This document shows positions 63,496-64,000 of a stretch of 64,000 bases of DNA, in pieces. The stretch is from Clostridiaceae bacterium BL-3. Lineage in GTDB: Bacteria > Bacillota > Clostridia > Clostridiales > Clostridiaceae. The notes beneath the pieces were generated by a model. It ran no database searches and was not told the DNA's origin. It was given only the letters and a program-made list of their open reading frames with translations. Position 1 is the stretch's first letter. Every line of letters starts with the position of its first letter. Location of the stretch: NCBI GenBank assembly GCA_902809985.1, contig CADDXC010000001.1, positions 2,852,001 to 2,916,000 on the forward strand. Reading direction: 5' to 3'. Both the position numbers and the translations under genes were made by a program.

Positions 63496-63546
63496 GAATA
63501 ATATAAACAAGACTGTCTCAGGAAATTACCCGGAAAGTAAAAAATA

Positions 63547-63573
63547 CCTGGATTTGCATAAATCAAATCCAGG
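63547..63573. terminator. Bidirectional terminator between sirtuin and PpiC genes
   Basis: CCTGGATTTG/CAAATCCAGG with a 7-base loop lies between convergent genes, flanked by AAAAAT and ATTTTC. Confidence 0.85.
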
Positions 63574-63587
63574 CATTTTCCCCAGTG

Positions 63588-64000
63588 CTATTTAAGTTCC
63601 ACCTCATATTTACTTTTCAAACCTTCAGTAAATTGACTATACTTAAAAGCCTGTCTTTCCTGTAATAGCCCTCTCCTAATTGCATCCTTAACCTCAGCAA
63701 AAGTTTTTATTGAAGCCTCTTCCTTATTTTCAACTTTTATAAGGTGATATCCAAATTGGGTTTTTACAGGCTGACTTACTACTCCTATCTCTAGCTGAAA
63801 AGCTGTATTTTCAAATTCAGGTACCATTTGTCCCCTTGTAAATTTTCCAAGGTTTCCTCCTTGTGCTTTTGATGGACACGAAGAGTATTTTTTAGCAGCA
63901 TCTTCAAAAGATAACCCGGTTTTTACCTTTTCTAATACTTCATTTGCTTTTTCAAGGGAATCCACCAGTATGTGTCTTGCTGTTATATTTTCGGGATTTT
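63588..64000 (-). CDS. PpiC/parvulin-type peptidyl-prolyl isomerase, C-terminal part (cut by window edge)
   Basis: The C-terminal 137 residues of a parvulin-type isomerase related to PrsA/SurA. The frame is open to the right edge and reads ARHILV, the start of the parvulin domain, then SFEDAAKKYSSCPSKAQGGNLG, MVPEFENTAF and FGYHLIKV. The GTG at 63965 is not the start, since the domain begins before it. Whether the full protein has a signal peptide (PrsA-like foldase) lies outside the window. Confidence 0.88.
   Translation of the reverse strand, partial: NPENITARHILVDSLEKANEVLEKVKTGLSFEDAAKKYSSCPSKAQGGNLGKFTRGQMVPEFENTAFQLEIGVVSQPVKTQFGYHLIKVENKEEASIKTFAEVKDAIRRGLLQERQAFKYSQFTEGLKSKYEVELK

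Overview
This is a low-GC clostridial chromosome segment, most likely Clostridium sensu stricto. The evidence is a complete selenium-dependent D-proline reductase (Stickland) operon, sporulation genes (spmA, spmB, a Gin-type sigma-G inhibitor, an AbrB/SpoVT protein), anaerobic ribonucleotide reductase, clostridial ferredoxins, T-box leaders and frequent TTG starts. The species cannot be fixed from the sequence alone. No phage, IS element or CRISPR array was seen.

Region 1 (1-11.7 kb), D-proline reduction. A truncated mannose-1-phosphate guanylyltransferase gene lies at the left edge. Then, all on the minus strand and read right to left: prdR (sigma-54 activator), a sigma-54 promoter, prdC, a free-standing copy of the PrdA amino-terminal domain, prdA (pyruvoyl proprotein), a small conserved ORF, prdB (with an in-frame UGA selenocysteine codon and a SECIS hairpin), prdD, prdE, prdF (proline racemase) and two tandem TauE/SafE-type permeases. 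PrdD and PrdE together match PrdA, split exactly at the pyruvoyl cleavage point.

Region 2 (11.8-30.9 kb) is mixed: a 1360-residue helicase/nuclease fusion, DedA, a LacI-type regulator, ileS behind an Ile T-box, a cell-wall amidase, a metallo-hydrolase, a CadC/SmtB-like metal sensor, nrdG-nrdD, a ferredoxin, an Mrp/NBP35 ATPase and three poorly known envelope or cytosolic proteins.

Region 3 (31-59 kb) matches, in order and orientation, the oriC-proximal region known from Bacillus subtilis: gin/csfB, yaaO, tmk, darA, holB, ricT, trmN6, rsmI, abrB (opposite strand), metG (with a Met T-box), tatD, yabE, rnmV, ksgA. Several blocks are inserted: motAB, a ferredoxin, an NlpC/P60 autolysin, a CCA-adding-type enzyme, and a block of mostly plus-strand genes (ispF, a Ser-rich membrane protein, a PspA homologue, a Cys-cluster protein). 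That block is bounded by two clusters of DnaA-box sequences. spmAB, a uracil-DNA glycosylase, a glucosaminidase and a polysaccharide deacetylase also sit here.

Region 4 (59-64 kb) holds CorA, an LD-carboxypeptidase, a PadR regulator with its membrane partner, tRNA-Cys, a sirtuin and a truncated PpiC-type isomerase at the right edge. The points most worth following are the prd operon architecture and its control region, the DnaA-box clusters, the helicase/nuclease fusion, and several strong unexplained inverted repeats.
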